Shown: positions 24,713-36,000 of the stretch, one piece after another
How positions within the stretch are numbered: position 1 is the stretch's first letter
Layout of the letters: each line of letters begins with the position of its first letter
From: Arcuatula senhousia
Lineage: Eukaryota > Mollusca > Bivalvia > Mytilida > Mytilidae
Assembly: GCA_963971305.1 (NCBI GenBank)
Contig: OZ020303.1
Coordinates: 63,736,867 to 63,800,866 of the forward strand
Length of the DNA: 64,000 nucleotides
Direction: 5' to 3'
The notes under the pieces: model-generated
The model's input: the letters and a program-made list of their open reading frames with translations, nothing else
What the model was told of the DNA's origin: nothing
Database searches by the model: none
Translations under genes and position numbers: made by a program

Positions 24713-25670
24713 ACCCCAACGTAGTGTAGCATCCAACAAAACCGCATCAATACGTACTGAACCTAACCCATCGTAATTAAACCTAGCAATATTTATCTAT
24801 ATCAATTGTAGTGAATGCGTAACAAAATCTACGCAAAAAATTGGTAGAATTGGCTGGCTATATGTAGTCAAACGTAGTAAAGCATTTGAAAACCTAGCAT
24901 AATATTATGCCTTATACAACGTCCGGGTAGACACTAAGAAATAATGCCAAAAATTCGTTTATACGTGAAGTTTTAAAACGTATAGTCAAACCAAGATATC
25001 AAAACTTGACAGTGTGACTGGGGCTAAAACAAATAACCAGTCGTTTATCAAGATGCGTAATTCTGTAGGTTGTCACGTATTTAATTGTAAGCAAGGAAAA
25101 TCATCATTTGGATTTAAAGTAGAATATAATGTCCGTCTTCATGAAATATTTATGTCATAAACATACGGTATCTTTTAAATTTTCTGACACTGCTTGCCTT
25201 AAAATGGTAACCGTAGTTAACATCTTTATGAATTTTACGAATTTTTACTTGGTGCAGGTTTATAATGCTTTTGATTTGTTTCGAGAATTTATCTTTTGAC
25301 AATTTCCAATTGTTTTGAATCCATTATTGTAGCTGATGATAGGTATATCTTCAAATTGCATATAAACGGTAGATAAACGGCTTACATATGCTTGGTACAT
25401 ATAAGATTTGCCAATATTAAGTCAATTACAGTATTTATTTGTATCCCGATGATTTTGGGGAAATGATATATTTGTATAATTTTGTATGATGCTGTCTTAC
25501 ATAACTTTCCCTGTCTCCAAAACTATATATACGGGATATATTTATATGATTGCATAATATTCATCTTTTTCCATTTTATTGCAAATTTTGCTTCACGCAC
25601 TTTTAAATTCTACAAATATTCTAATGTAGCTAAAATTCTCGTGCGAAATATTAAAGATCTAAATATTATA
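24713..25670. other. No gene or clear repeat recognised
   Basis: AT-rich sequence. The 'aacgtagtgtag' string on the right (24720) also occurs on the left side of the foldback element (24112), which may mean the element sits within a larger duplicated unit. Confidence 0.4.
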
Positions 25671-25671
25671 T

Positions 25672-26850
25672 CCCCACTCGTAAGAGAGGGACCTTTATTG
25701 CAATCACCTTGTCCGTCCGTCCGTCTGTCCGTCCGTCCGTCTCTCCGTCCGTAACAAACTTTCGTAACAGATTTCTCAGCTTCTACTGAAGTGATTGAAT
25801 TCAAAGGAGTAGAGCCACCAATGCCTCAAATCGGCCCGGTATTTTTACTAATTTTCAAACTACTTCAACTTTTTGTAAATTTAACCAAAATGAGTTAAGG
25901 CATAACTGAACTTTTCATATATATAAGATTTATCAAAATATCTACATCACAGGTCTAGCTTTGGCATTTCAAACACGCCATAAATTATACAATTCTTAAT
26001 TTTTCGCCTATTTTCACTGTTTTCTCGTCATATTTTGTCAAAATCAGTATTGGCCACATTCGTCGACCATCGTAATTTTTTTATAATCATTTTATAACAT
26101 AAAAATACACATTTCTATCACAAAATAATTTTGGTCGACGGGTGTGGCTATTTTCGTTTTCACCGATTTATACATGAAAATCAATGAAAAAATGTCAAAA
26201 AACGAGATATTGTACAAAATAGACTGATTTTTAGCTTACTGTTCTACTTGTTGATAAATGATTGAACCAAAAAATGTTGCAACTTATAAAATATGAAGTC
26301 TAATGAACATCAAGGGAGCAATTACAAGGAAGTATATCAAAGTTGAATTTTTGGGCCGATTTGGGGCCTTCGTGGCTCTACTCCTTTGGTCTACAGCTTT
26401 ATCATGATGAGTTGTATTGTGCCTCCTCTTTCCAGGTCAGTTGCGCATCCACTTCTTGTTTTCTGAGCCGACTTAGACTTTTTAAGGGCAAAAATAGACA
26501 ATTTTTCGTAACAGATTTCTCGGCTTCTACATAGATATTGATTTAGAATTTGGTATACAGCTTTATCATGATGAGTTGTATCGTGCCTCCCCTTTCCAAG
26601 TCAGTCGCGCATCCACTTCCTGTTTTCTGAGCCAACTTAGACTTTTTAAGGGCAAAAATAGACAATCTTTCGTAACAGGTTTCTTGGCTTCAACTGAAGG
26701 GATTTATTTCAAATTTGGTATACAGCTTAAACACGATGAGTTGTATCGTGCCTTTCCTTTTCAGGTCAGTCGTGTATCTACTTCCTGTTTTCTGAGTGGT
26801 CGAGTGGGGGTATACTTAGCACGACTAAGTGCAACCCCTTGTTTTTATTT
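25672..26850 (+). mobile_element. Tandem-core element, 164-bp family, with nested insertion
   Basis: The ends are CCCCACTCG (25673) and its inverse CGAGTGGGG (26799), followed by a small CTTAG/CTAAG hairpin and CTTGTTTTT. A CCGT-type microsatellite (25708-25752) follows the 5' end. Three core repeats of about 164 bp share 'catgatgagttgta' and 'ttctgagccgactta'. This is the same plan as the 155-, 168- and 182-bp families. Confidence 0.7.
25803..26387. mobile_element. Nested MITE with ~35-bp terminal inverted repeats
   Basis: AAAGGAGTAGAGCCAC (25803) is inverted at 26370-26387 (GTGGCTCTACTCCTTT). The similarity extends to CAAATCGGCCC on both sides. The element splits a core repeat of the 164-bp-family element, so it is younger. 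The target duplication is not clear. The interior is non-coding. Confidence 0.75.
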
Positions 26851-27120
26851 ATCTTGATAAAAAGTACCACGTTCCAATGTTTTATTATAGAAATCAAAAG
26901 CTGTTATTTGACATGTGTACAAATTAAGATATATATGATAAATGGTGTTGCGTACAGCTCTGTAAAGTAAAGATATATATGCTTTTGTGGATTTTTCCTA
27001 CATAATCTATACAATATTTTGAAAATCGAAACCCTATTATTATATAGATATAGATGAATTATCGTGATACAAATAATAAAACGGGTAATTTTGTTATGCT
27101 GTATATGCATATTTCAAGGA

Positions 27121-29759
27121 CACGGCTGGTCATCTCCTCACTCATAATATTTTCTTATGAAAACAATTCCGTGAGAAAAACTTCCGGTTATGAGAGAGAA
27201 GAGGAAATACGTCCACTTCAAACTGCACGTGTGTCACATTTGGAATGTTTTTTTTACATAGTCGTAGTGTATAGCGAAATAAGGGGAATGTCATGCAGTG
27301 TAAAAATGATTTTTACAATAACTTTAAGTCATCGGAATGTCAATGGTAGCACTATCCGTTCTAATTTCGTTTTCCCGTGACTGAAGGAGTGGAAAATTTT
27401 GGACAAAAACTATTTCACGAGTCTTGTTTCGATGCTTTCCGTCAAATTGGAGTCGTTATTATTGTTGCACTTGCACTAGATGTTGCCCTAGACTGGTTGG
27501 AAAAAGTAGAGTGTTTAAATATGCCGTTTGGAGATAATATGCCGAAAAAAAGTAAATATGATGAGAGAGAGGAATGGTTGTGCGGGAGAAAATGCACTAC
27601 GAGTGAGAAAACTACTTGTGAATGAATGAATGTGGTAAAGTCAAAAGAAATGCTTAAATATAATACCAAATTTTCAAGGAACAACTTCTCATTATCAAAC
27701 GAGACGTTCTCAATTTTTCACTAGAAAAGCGTAAATATCCATCTTTGTAGAAAATATAATAGCCAGAGTAGTGCCAATTGTCAAAATGGATGACAAACAA
27801 AATCCTTCGAACTTCCGCCCTATTTCTTTGTTAAGCTTTGATATTGAAACATATTTACCCCTATTGTGTCTCAGAACAGTGTTGTGTTATGCGTTGCCAG
27901 ACCCTTAGATCGCAATGGAAGAGGGAGGTTTGGCGCCATGAAACTTGGTTCAACCCACCATTTCTTTTGAAGTGTCTGTACCAAGTCAGGACTATTGCGC
28001 TCTTCAATTTCTTTCCTATGTCTTTGCCTTTTCTTCTTGGATATATAAGATTGATCATCCCAGTTGGTAATTTTGTTGTTACCTTTATTATGCTTTAATA
28101 CATATATTATGATATAATCATATTATAGATATAACTCTCTGCTCTATCCATACCAATCGGGATTTCTCCAGCGTCACTCTTGCTATAGTTTAGATAACAA
28201 ACTATCAATTATTTTGATTTTCTGTGACTTTTCTACGGCATTGATAGAGTAAGGCATCGGGGTTAAATAGCTAGACTTAAATCATATGAAATGTCTGTTC
28301 CTGTGTTAGACTGGATAAAAGACTATATAACAGTAAGGAAACAGTTTGTTGTCCTAAATCTTACTTCTAAATCTTAGAATCCATTCTAGAATATCCATTC
28401 TAGAATACGTCACTGATGCAGTACCCTGAATTATGATTTACATAGAATACACGTTATTGAAAACTTCATGTGCATTTGTGGGACTGCATATAAAGAGGAA
28501 TATCATTTTTACCTGTAATGTCCTTTATATGAAGTTCAAAGATATTCAGTTTTTGATGTACAAGATTTAATAAGATAACTGCACACGAGCTGCGACATGA
28601 TCTTTGACTTTGACATTTTTTATGCAACTTACGTCACCTAGAATGATTGGTATTTCAACATAAAAATTAAAATGCATTAGTACTGTTGAGGTAAATCATG
28701 TCGTACGCGCGTATATAGGAGGAATAGATTTCCAACAGCATGAACAGGTCAATAAAGTCTGTACCACGAAAAATGTCCTGTTACGTATTTATGTTACCTG
28801 CATGTCGTTTTCATATTTTTGTATTGTATATTCATGGATAAGACAATCAATAAGTTGATATAACATAATGTCCAATCCATTAAATTAAACTCAAGAAACA
28901 AAAGCAAAGACAAGCTAGATGTAAAGAGTATAATGATGATGGCGGAACCAGCGTTTCTTCATAAACATAGTTTTTCAGAACGTCCAATCATAGCCATTAC
29001 CCGAGGACAACTCTTGCGTTTTTTTCAATTTAAAAATAAAAAAAAAGTCAAATTATATATTTAAGAGCATTTAATTTGTATTTTGTTTGTTGTTGCTGTT
29101 TTTTTTTTTTTTTTTTTTTTTTTGGTTTTCGGGTGTGTGTTTGATTCTGCTTCTTTTGTTTGTTTATATTTCAATAGGATACATCTTATTTAGGACTATG
29201 TATGTATAATACGAAAAAATAGTCTAGATAGAACACATTGTGGTACCATTCATTCATTTACAAGTATTTTTCTCACTCATAGCGGATTTTCTCCCGCACA
29301 ACCATTCCTCTCTCTCATAATATTCACAATTTTTCGTCATATTATCCCCAAACGGCAAATTTAGACACTTTACTTCTTTTCAAACAGTTTAGGGCAACAT
29401 CTGGTGTGAGTTGACAAATAATTACACCTTCAAATTGATGGAAAACATCGAAAAAAGACTCGTGAAAAAAGTTTTTGTCCAAAATTTTCCACTCCGTCAG
29501 TCACGGGAAAACGAAATTAGAACGGATAGTGCTACCATTGACATTCCGATGACTTAAAGTTATTGTAAAAACCATTTTTACACTGCATGACATTCCCCTT
29601 TTTTCGCTATACACTACGACTATGTTATAAAACATTCCAAATGTGACACACGTGCAGTTTGAAGTGGACGTATTTCCTCTTCTCTCTCATAACCGGAAGT
29701 TTTTCTCACGGAATTGTTTTCATAAGAAAATATCATGAGTGAGGAGATGACCAGCCGTG
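27121..29759. mobile_element. Foldback DNA element, ~510-bp inverted arms, 5-bp target duplication
   Basis: The left arm (27121-~27634) and right arm (~29247-29759) are inverted copies at roughly 90% identity by eye. Both begin CACGGCTGGTCATCTCC. The element is flanked by AAGGA at 27116-27120 and 29760-29764. The left arm carries an open frame (27377-27625) that is partly disrupted in the right arm and has no recognised domain. The 1.6 kb centre contains a family B repeat (27850-28100) and a T-run (29099-29122), but no transposase. A 5-bp duplication and 5'-CAC ends are shared with Transib/RAG-like transposons; that link is only suggestive. Confidence 0.85.
27850..28100 (+). repeat. Dispersed repeat family B fragment inside the foldback element
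   Basis: It contains 'gatcgcaatggaagagggaggtttggcgcc' and 'tgtctgtaccaagtcaggac', matching 45605-45850 and, more weakly, 41190-41470. An open frame across it (27838-28098) belongs to the repeat. Confidence 0.65.
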
Positions 29760-29886
29760 AAGGAGTAACCTTTCATCAGCGGCATTTGAATCAAAACATT
29801 TGAAGGTCATCAACCAAAGGTATTGAACGAAAAGTACCCAAAACCAAAAAACCTTCCAATAGTTAAGCCAAATTCTGCAAATACAG

Positions 29887-30780
29887 ATGGGTCCAAACCT
29901 AATCTGTATGCAAACCAAACTAAAAAAAGCAAACCAGAAGTTTGGTCTAAGTTTACTTTTCACTTTGTTTGGTTTACTTTAGCAAACCAAAGTTTACTTT
30001 AATGTTTATCCGAAAAGTAAACCAGAGGGCTGGTTTGGTTTGGTTTGGTTCGGTCAGAGCAAACCAAACAAGCACCCTAGTTTGGTTTGGTTTGGTTTGC
30101 TCTGAGCAAATCGCGAGCATGCGCAGATGATTCATATAATCGATGTGAAAGAATGTCCGAAATATTTCACAATTATTACATTTCATGAACAATTAATATT
30201 CATTAATATCTCAATCGAATTACAAATTCTGATTTAAACATTTAACATCATATTAGTTGGTATTTATGAGTAAACCAAACAAGCACCCTAGATTGCTTGC
30301 TAAGAGCAAACCATGAGCATGCGCAGATGATTCAAATAATCGAAGTGTTACGACGTCCGGCATCATTTTCTGATATTTGCTCTCGTTAAACAAATATGTT
30401 TTACTTGAGGAATTTATTATGATTTAGATATTAACCATCAGTTTAGATTGGTTTGGTAAAAGTATACCAAAACAGCGCCTTAGTTTGGTTTGGTCAGAGC
30501 AAACCAAAACAGCACCTTTGTTTGGTTTGGTCAGAGCAAACCAAACCAGCGTCAAAGTTTGGTTTGGTCAGAGCAGACCATACCAACCGCCTGGTTTGGT
30601 TGGTTTGCTTTTCAAACCAAACCAAACTTGAAAAAGCGAACCACGTTTTGTTTTGAGTAAACTGTGGTTTGCTACTTTGTTTGGTCAAGCAAACCAAACC
30701 AAACCAGAAAAGTAAACTAAATCATTTATTTTTTATGTTTGCTTCAGGCTCACTTTTGTACAGGTTAGGTTTGGACCCAT
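29887..30780. mobile_element. MITE with GTTTGGTTT-rich interior
   Basis: Terminal inverted repeats ATGGGTCCAAACCTAA lie at 29887 and, inverted, ending 30780. CAG flanks both sides (29884-29886 and 30781-30783), a possible 3-bp target duplication. The interior is dense with AAACCAAAC/GTTTGGTTT in both orientations. It includes a ~38-bp tandem unit at 30480-30590 and a ~213-bp direct repeat with 'gagcatgcgcagatgattca' at 30114 and 30313. Open frames rich in Asn-Gln-Thr-Lys or Val-Trp-Phe-Gly are products of this repeat. Confidence 0.8.
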
Positions 30781-30919
30781 CAGTATCGACCATGTGCAGA
30801 ACAAGAAAAAAAAACCTGGTGTTTTAACAATTTATAATTTTACAATTTGAAATTTCAATGAAAGAAGTGTATTAAAATTTATCGGCAAATTCTTAGACCC
30901 CCCAACTACCTTAAACATG

Positions 30920-31335
30920 GGCGACTAAGGGTCTTGGGATTCTGACGTTGGGTCAGTGCTCAGCCCACAGAGCAACCAAGTGTGAACCCTAGGTGGCTGA
31001 ATAGGGTGGCCCTTATCCGCATGGATTGTCAGGTCTATAATACGGAAACCCTGATCGCTGACCATAGTGGGTCAACGTGTATGGAGAGTGCCACGCTTCA
31101 TTCACGTAAAATACCCATTGTCGACCGCCAAGTAGTGCATCGCATAAACTAAATTTTCGGCCCCTACCCACATCTCCCGTTTTCCTGTGGTTCTTCAAAA
31201 TTTACCGACCTCACCCCCATCTTTTATTTATCATCATCATTTCATGTTCATTTTATCATCATCCTGTAAATAACCTATATAGCGGTGCACGCGCGTAAAA
31301 CACCAACTCACTCACTCACTCACTCACTCACTCAC
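30920..31335 (+). mobile_element. SINE, 5'-truncated, with (ACTC)n tail
   Basis: It starts within the head ('gggcgactaagggtcttggg') and runs through the body to an (ACTC)n tail at 31303-31334. Its flanks 'ccttaaacatgg' and 'cattaaatatgg' could be a decayed target duplication. Confidence 0.75.
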
Positions 31336-31794
31336 ATTAAATATGGATGACTTATTATTCCAAAAAACAAACCTTTGATAATAAAATCATAGCTCCAGAC
31401 AAAATGAGGAACACAAATATATATTTATTATATATTTCTGTAATTTTCACATTCTAACGTTTCCTTTTCTTAATAATCTCAATAGTTGAAAATATCTAAT
31501 AACAGACCCTAGACAATAATTTTAGAAATCTTTATTAACATGCAATTACATGTAGTATCATTCTTTAAAATAACTTTTAAAAAGTTCAACAAAGGTCCAG
31601 ACGATTAAGTTATTACTGCCTCTGGGGCGTATGTTTTGTTTTTGTTTTTTGTTTTTTTTTTCTTGTACAAAGACAATTAAAATGTCAAATAATGTAATTT
31701 AAATGTCACATTTAAGTGAACAAAAATGTAGAAATAAAAGCACTGACCATGGTTCCAAATGCCACTTTCCTTTTCTTGAAGGTGATGTACCTCT

Positions 31795-32095
31795 AGCTCC
31801 ATCTTACAGAGTGTACATTTCACAGTTAGTCAGATATGTTCTCAAGAGAGTTCCTTTGCGTTTCGTTGTTCTCGTGTAGTACGTTTGTCTCAGGTGTGTT
31901 ATGTTTTGTGCTTTGTACAAGATAAACAATAGTGGGAAGGTTGGGCCCCGAAAAAAAATAGTTTTACACCGCCACATTTTATATGTGCCTGTCCTAAGCC
32001 AGAAATGCTTGTCAAAACTTTTGTTTGTCCCTGTCAACTATCTGTTTTTTGTTTTATGGCCAGAAATTGGTCTTTCGGTGATAATCTAGGGATTT
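31795..32095 (+). repeat. Dispersed repeat family B fragment
   Basis: 'tgttctcaagagagttcctttgcg', 'ttttgtgctttgtacaagat' and 'cctgtcctaagccagaaatg' match 42.3-42.6 and 46.2-46.5 kb. A second part of the same repeat resumes at 32490-32625, so the SINE at 32101-32475 lies within it. Confidence 0.65.
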
Positions 32096-32100
32096 GTAAG

Positions 32101-32475
32101 AGTGAGTGAGTGAGTGAGTTGGTGTTTTACGCCCGTGCAACGCTAAATAGTTTATTTACAGGCGATGAACATGAAAAGGATGATAAAATGAACATGAAAT
32201 GATGATAAATGAAATATGGGATGGGGTGGGACACAAAGGATCGGTAAATTTTGAAGAACCACAGGAAAAGGGGAGAGATGGGTAGGGGCGGAAAATTTAG
32301 CCTATGTGGTGCACTACTTGGCGGTCCACAAAGGGGTCTTTTACGTGCATGAAGCGTGGCACTCTCCACACACGTTGGCCCACTATGGTCGGCGGTCAGG
32401 GTTTCCGTTTTATAGACCTGACAACCCCTGCGGACGAGGGCCACCCTATTCAGCCACCTTGGGTACACACATATT
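32101..32475 (-). mobile_element. SINE, 5'-truncated, inserted in a family B repeat
   Basis: On the minus strand the body ends in an (ACTC)n tail (GAGT repeats at 32101-32118 on the plus strand). The head is missing; the match stops at 'cagccaccttgggtacacac'. Family B sequence flanks it on both sides. Open frames here are incidental. Confidence 0.75.
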
Positions 32476-32621
32476 ATGTATTGTATTTTTAGTCTTGGGC
32501 CAATGCAAGACAGCTAGCAGTGGTCATGTTTAAGACTGCTGGCTGTTTTCCATTGTGATTTTTTAAATTGCCGTTTCTTTAATGTTGGTTGTGTCGCATA
32601 CATTTATTCCACATCACTTTA

Positions 32622-32790
32622 TCGTCTATGACAAACCAACATCTGCACTCATCTGAGAGATTGAAATCCCATATTTGTCTATAAGTACATGATGTCTTCC
32701 GTAAAATTTCTTGACTGAAGACAGTAACCGATGAGCAACATAACCCTGTGTGAGCAATTTTTGTATCTTATTAATTCTGACAGTTGTATG
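32622..32790 (-). mobile_element. Short PLE fragment (end of RT region)
   Basis: 'acaaaccaacatctgcactcatctgagagattgaaatccc' and 'ttcttgactgaagacagtaaccg' match 61400-61540. The fragment ends abruptly at 'tttttgtatc'. Confidence 0.7.
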
Positions 32791-33015
32791 CGATGCATTC
32801 CAGCAAACGAAAGCATAAACTAATATATATATATACATTAAGGAAGGTTGGGTTAGGTAGTGAAATCTTGTCGAGAAAGAATAAAAAATAAAAAATTATA
32901 ATAAAATTACAATATTGTTTATTTAAACATGTGTTAAAACATGTTAAAACATGTTATTCAAAAAAAGTTTTAAAAATTAAATTCATTTTGACAACGAAGC
33001 ATTAAAATATTTGAA

Positions 33016-33021
33016 TATAAT
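33016..33021 (+). promoter_or_regulatory. TATA element of array copy 1
   Basis: TATAAT lies 51 nt before the ATG, in a block conserved with copies 2 and 3: 'gacaacgaa' about 20-35 nt upstream, and 'gttaca..agtcaatc' just downstream. It implies a short 5' leader. Confidence 0.6.
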
Positions 33022-33066
33022 CTGTTACATGCAGTCAATCAGGCAGTCAGATTGCAGACTAACGAC

Positions 33067-36000
33067 ATGGTGTATTTGACAACTCTTGTTACTTTTTCCG
33101 TCTTTATTGCTGAAGGTGAGAACTATATTTTTGTTTATTTTTATCAAACCTGTGGTTGTTCTCGTCGCATTCATACCTTTGCAAAATATTCTACTGTCTA
33201 TAAAGGGTAGTCTGGAGAATGGAAAAATAAAAAATATTTTTTTATAAAATAATTGAGCTTGAATTTGTTTACAATATCTTATTAGTATCAAAAAGACGTA
33301 GTTATATCAAAAATATAACAACTTTACAGAAAGTTAAATACATTTCCTGAAAATTCAGATATTTGCAAGCCTATGGGGATTTCCCATTGTAAAAAAATGC
33401 GGAAAAAATTGTCAATTTCTATTGTGACGTCATGTGACGTCTAAGTGCATTCCCAGATGCAAACAAAAACAAGTTGATCACAAAATATCTCTGTGATTTG
33501 GTATCCCCAAATATTGCTGCCATTTACAATGGAAAAAATAGGGGGCAATGTGATTTGGATTCATTTATCTAAGAGGTAAGCCATTTCTTTACTCTTTTTT
33601 GTGAATTTAGTTACGTTTTCTTGCAAAGATAAAAATTGCAAACGTTTCAAAGGTGCTAGCAACAACATGAAGAAAAAATTTAAGAATTTCTGTTCTCCAG
33701 ACAACCCTTTACAGACAGTAGGTAATTTTAGAGGTATTTTTAACTTAAGTCATGATCTTAAAGGTCAGTACTGTCCGAGGATGTGAGTATTTGTCATTTC
33801 TTTCTTCAGTCTTTCTGCTTGGGAAATATAATGATGATGTTCCTTTCTTGTAAATGATTCCAAGATTACATGCAAATGAATACAGACAACACTTACATAA
33901 TGCTGTACAACTAAATTTATTTCAGTTCTGTCTACTTCAATGTTGGCATGAATAAAATCCGACGTTCAAAATCATTTCATTATTATTGCTCTGTCAATGG
34001 TCTGAATCAAAATAGGTTATTTCATTCATATGAAACAAATTTTTACAGTCACTTCAACAAAAATGGTTGTAGAGTAGCTATCTCTTTTAACCTAACTTTC
34101 CGTTATATCGATCAATGTCCATTTACTGAACATTTTTCGATTTGACGACTTTCCCCTTATCATATATCCCCAATAACTTGAGATAAAGGACACGATGGAT
34201 TCAAGGAAGTATGCTTCATATTTAGATCTTCAAGGAAGACTTTCAAAGAAGCTGTAAGACAAACGTGATAACTTTTGCTTCTTGTGTAGCAATATTCTGT
34301 CTGCTCTTGGTAATTGAGTTTACATATAACAACTAATTCGGTATTTCAAAGCGTGTGCGATTTCCTTGGTAGAGCGTTGCGTTAGACATCATGCACTTAG
34401 AAACAAATATGGAGTTTCTATCTTTCAAATGAGTGCGTATTTTGGTTTTGGTTTTGTTTTTTTTTTCTTTACCGAATTTGACACGCTGCATCGGGACGGG
34501 AAGGCGATCGCAAACAGGAACTGCTTGCTCGTCCACAGCACATGAGTTCACTTTCTTCACGACTTGAACTCACGTTGTTGATTGCTATTCAGTTGTTTTT
34601 GTGGGGTTTTGTTGTTTGCTTCTAGTTTGTGTTTGCTGGTTTTGTCTTTGCCCTTTTGGACTTTTGACATTCGGATGACCCATTGGTTCCTCCGCTTTTC
34701 TTGAAATTCAAACGAACCGATGTGTAAACTTATGTCAGCAGGTCCCCTCCGTGGCTCAAAGATGAACATTTCCGTGAAGACACGATGTTTGCTCTTTTAG
34801 GTAGAAAATTTCAAATTAACATGATGTAGTTCTCATTTGCATAGTTATCGTCTATTTCCAGTGGTTTGGCCGTATCAGATACTGTAAAAAGTGTGGGTTT
34901 CTTTATATATTTTTGTCAACATGCTGTTCATAAAAATAGGTTTTACAAGCCTTTTATTCAATGTTGACGTGTATGAAAGATTCGTTTTCGTTTGTGCAGA
35001 ATCGTAACTCTTTAACCGGCAACCGAAGGTTGATACGTAGGTTCTTTGCAGATGTATATTACTCAAATGAATTTAGTCGTATGATAAAAAAAAAACTAAT
35101 ATATTGAGGTTTTAATGTATTTTTAGCATATGGGTTATGCAGTTTTCCATGTAATTGGCAGAACCGAGTCTGGTACAACAACAAGTGGGATGTGTATATC
35201 TCGTTTGCGACCTCTACCTATGATATCCGACAACCAAATGGAACATTTGTTGTAAGAGCGGAATGCTTACAAAACAAGGACCTTTTATAACTCTAAGGTA
35301 TAGAGACAAAGACAATCGTAATTAAGAATCCATAATTTACATATGTTGTTCGTCTGTTCATATTGTACAAAATAGTTTTGCTTGACTATATAAACTCATC
35401 CTACCTGGGATTGCTATCGATTGATTCAATGTTTACAGATAAACAAACAATCCATCAAAGTACGCAGAACATGGTTGAGAAGTGTTCAGTAAAGGTCACC
35501 TTAATATCCGTCTGCCATTTTTGCGTGGATAGCACTTATGTGGCGACAATAATGCATGATCATTATTTTACATAACGCTTTTGAAAATCTGATGTTTGAA
35601 GTATAAATAAAATTCTGTTTTATAAGTATAGTGCATATAATGTGCCTTTCATCCTTAAAAATACGGACTTAATTGTTTATATGTTTACTAAAGTAAAGGA
35701 AAAACCTAATCAGTTACTATTTTTTTTAGCTCATCTGGACCGAAGGTCCATGTGAGCTATTACCATCACTTGGCGTCCGTCGTCGTCCGCGTCGTCGTCG
35801 TCTCGTCGTCGTCGTCGTCGTCGTCCGTTAACAATTTTTAAAAAATCTTCTTCTCTGAAACTGCTGAACAGAATTTCTTCAAACTTGATATGATTGATCC
35901 TTAGGGTGTCCTGCACAAAAATTGTGTTCGGTATTTTGATCCGTCAAAAAACATGGCCGCCGTTGCTAAAAATAGACCAGGGGGGTCAGACTACTGTTTT

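Noticed and set aside
25482..25804. Open frames with Ser-Val-Arg-Pro or Asp-Gly-Arg-Thr repeats
   Set aside because: They are translations of the CCGT microsatellite at the start of the 164-bp-family element.
27121..29759. Assignment of the foldback element to the Transib/RAG-like group
   Set aside because: Only the 5-bp duplication and CAC ends agree; the heptamer does not match and there is no transposase, so it is kept as a possibility only.
29974..30697. Several open frames rich in Asn-Gln-Thr-Lys or Phe-Gly-Leu-Val-Trp
   Set aside because: They are translations of the GTTTGGTTT repeats of a MITE in different frames and strands.
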